Position numbers and translations under genes: made by a program
Shown here: positions 63,693 through 64,000 of the stretch, piece after piece
How the letters are laid out: every line of letters starts with the position of its first letter
Position numbering within the stretch: position 1 is the first letter of the stretch
The notes under the pieces: model-generated
The model's database searches: none
The model's input: only the letters and a program-made list of their open reading frames with translations
Told to the model about the DNA's origin: nothing
From: Typha latifolia
Taxonomy: Eukaryota > Streptophyta > Magnoliopsida > Poales > Typhaceae
NCBI GenBank assembly: GCA_019914945.1
Contig: CM034110.1
Span: forward strand, 6,589,808 to 6,653,807
Direction of reading: 5' to 3'
DNA length: 64,000 nt

Positions 63693-64000
63693 CTAAAGAT
63701 ATCAACAAGTGAAACCACATAAATTGCTGTAATTGTAATATTCTGGTTAACAAACATCAACATAGTGCTTATATAGTTACATCAAATTATCAATCACCGA
63801 CGCCACATACCGTATCAATGAGAAAGAGGAAATGGAAACAAAATACAGATAGAGATAGTGTGGAGAACAAATCAATCTAGTTAGATTGCTTTTTGGCAGG
63901 TTTTTCGGAAGTTTGGCATGTGTGGAAAATGAAAATGAATAGAATGTGTTATGGAAACTTTGGAGGGTTCAATATATTGCTGCAAAAGGAGCACATTCTG

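Overview
This window is plant nuclear DNA: multi-exon genes with GT-AG introns, AT-rich intergenic DNA full of small transposons, and plant-specific gene families (chloroplast lipoamide dehydrogenase, BXL-type GH3 glycosidases, AMSH, ERdj3B). GC-rich first exons beside AT-rich introns fit a monocot. That is a weak inference; nothing here fixes the species. I rebuilt gene models by hand from splice sites, reading frame and family conservation. All complete models stay in frame across every junction.

Layout: (1) 663-2204 (-), 5' part of a PDIL2-1-type protein disulfide isomerase running off the left edge. (2) 3836-14108 (-), a 14-exon AMSH deubiquitinase (509 aa) whose introns hold an Au-type SINE, an LTR relic, a Mutator-like MITE and short tandem repeats. 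(3) 16671-22755 (+), ERdj3B, a luminal ER J-protein (344 aa), divergent from AMSH. (4) 24190-26542 (-), a TMEM205/DUF4149 membrane protein (211 aa). (5) 26543-30371, about 3.4 kb of insertion DNA with a degenerate LINE and a nested fold-back element. (6) 30372-35369 and 36576-42887 (-), two tandem 7-exon GH3 beta-xylosidase/alpha-L-arabinofuranosidase genes (772 and 779 aa). (7) 42888-50237, a gene-poor stretch with SINE-like and other repeats. (8) 50238-52985 (-), the COPII GTPase SAR1 (193 aa). (9) 54825-63692 (-), the 3' part (371 aa) of plastid dihydrolipoamide dehydrogenase, running off the right edge.

Four genes concern the secretory pathway: PDI and ERdj3B fold proteins in the ER lumen, SAR1 starts COPII export, and the BXL proteins are secreted cell-wall cargo. 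AMSH acts later on endosomes. The gene set also resembles, from memory, Arabidopsis neighbourhoods on chromosomes 3 and 2 (SAR1, TMEM205-like and ERdj3B near MYB11; PDIL2-1 beside its paralogue MYB12), so I read it as an old syntenic block.

The most informative structure is the tandem BXL duplication. A short copy of the TMEM205 5' flank lies between the two BXL genes and marks the breakpoint. Comparing the two units shows which insertions came after duplication: the LINE block, a MITE in the promoter flank of the left copy, a MITE in its intron 1, and about 1.2 kb of AT-rich DNA in intron 1 of the right copy. I found no CRISPR, no intact tRNA or rRNA gene, and no clearly novel multi-gene system.
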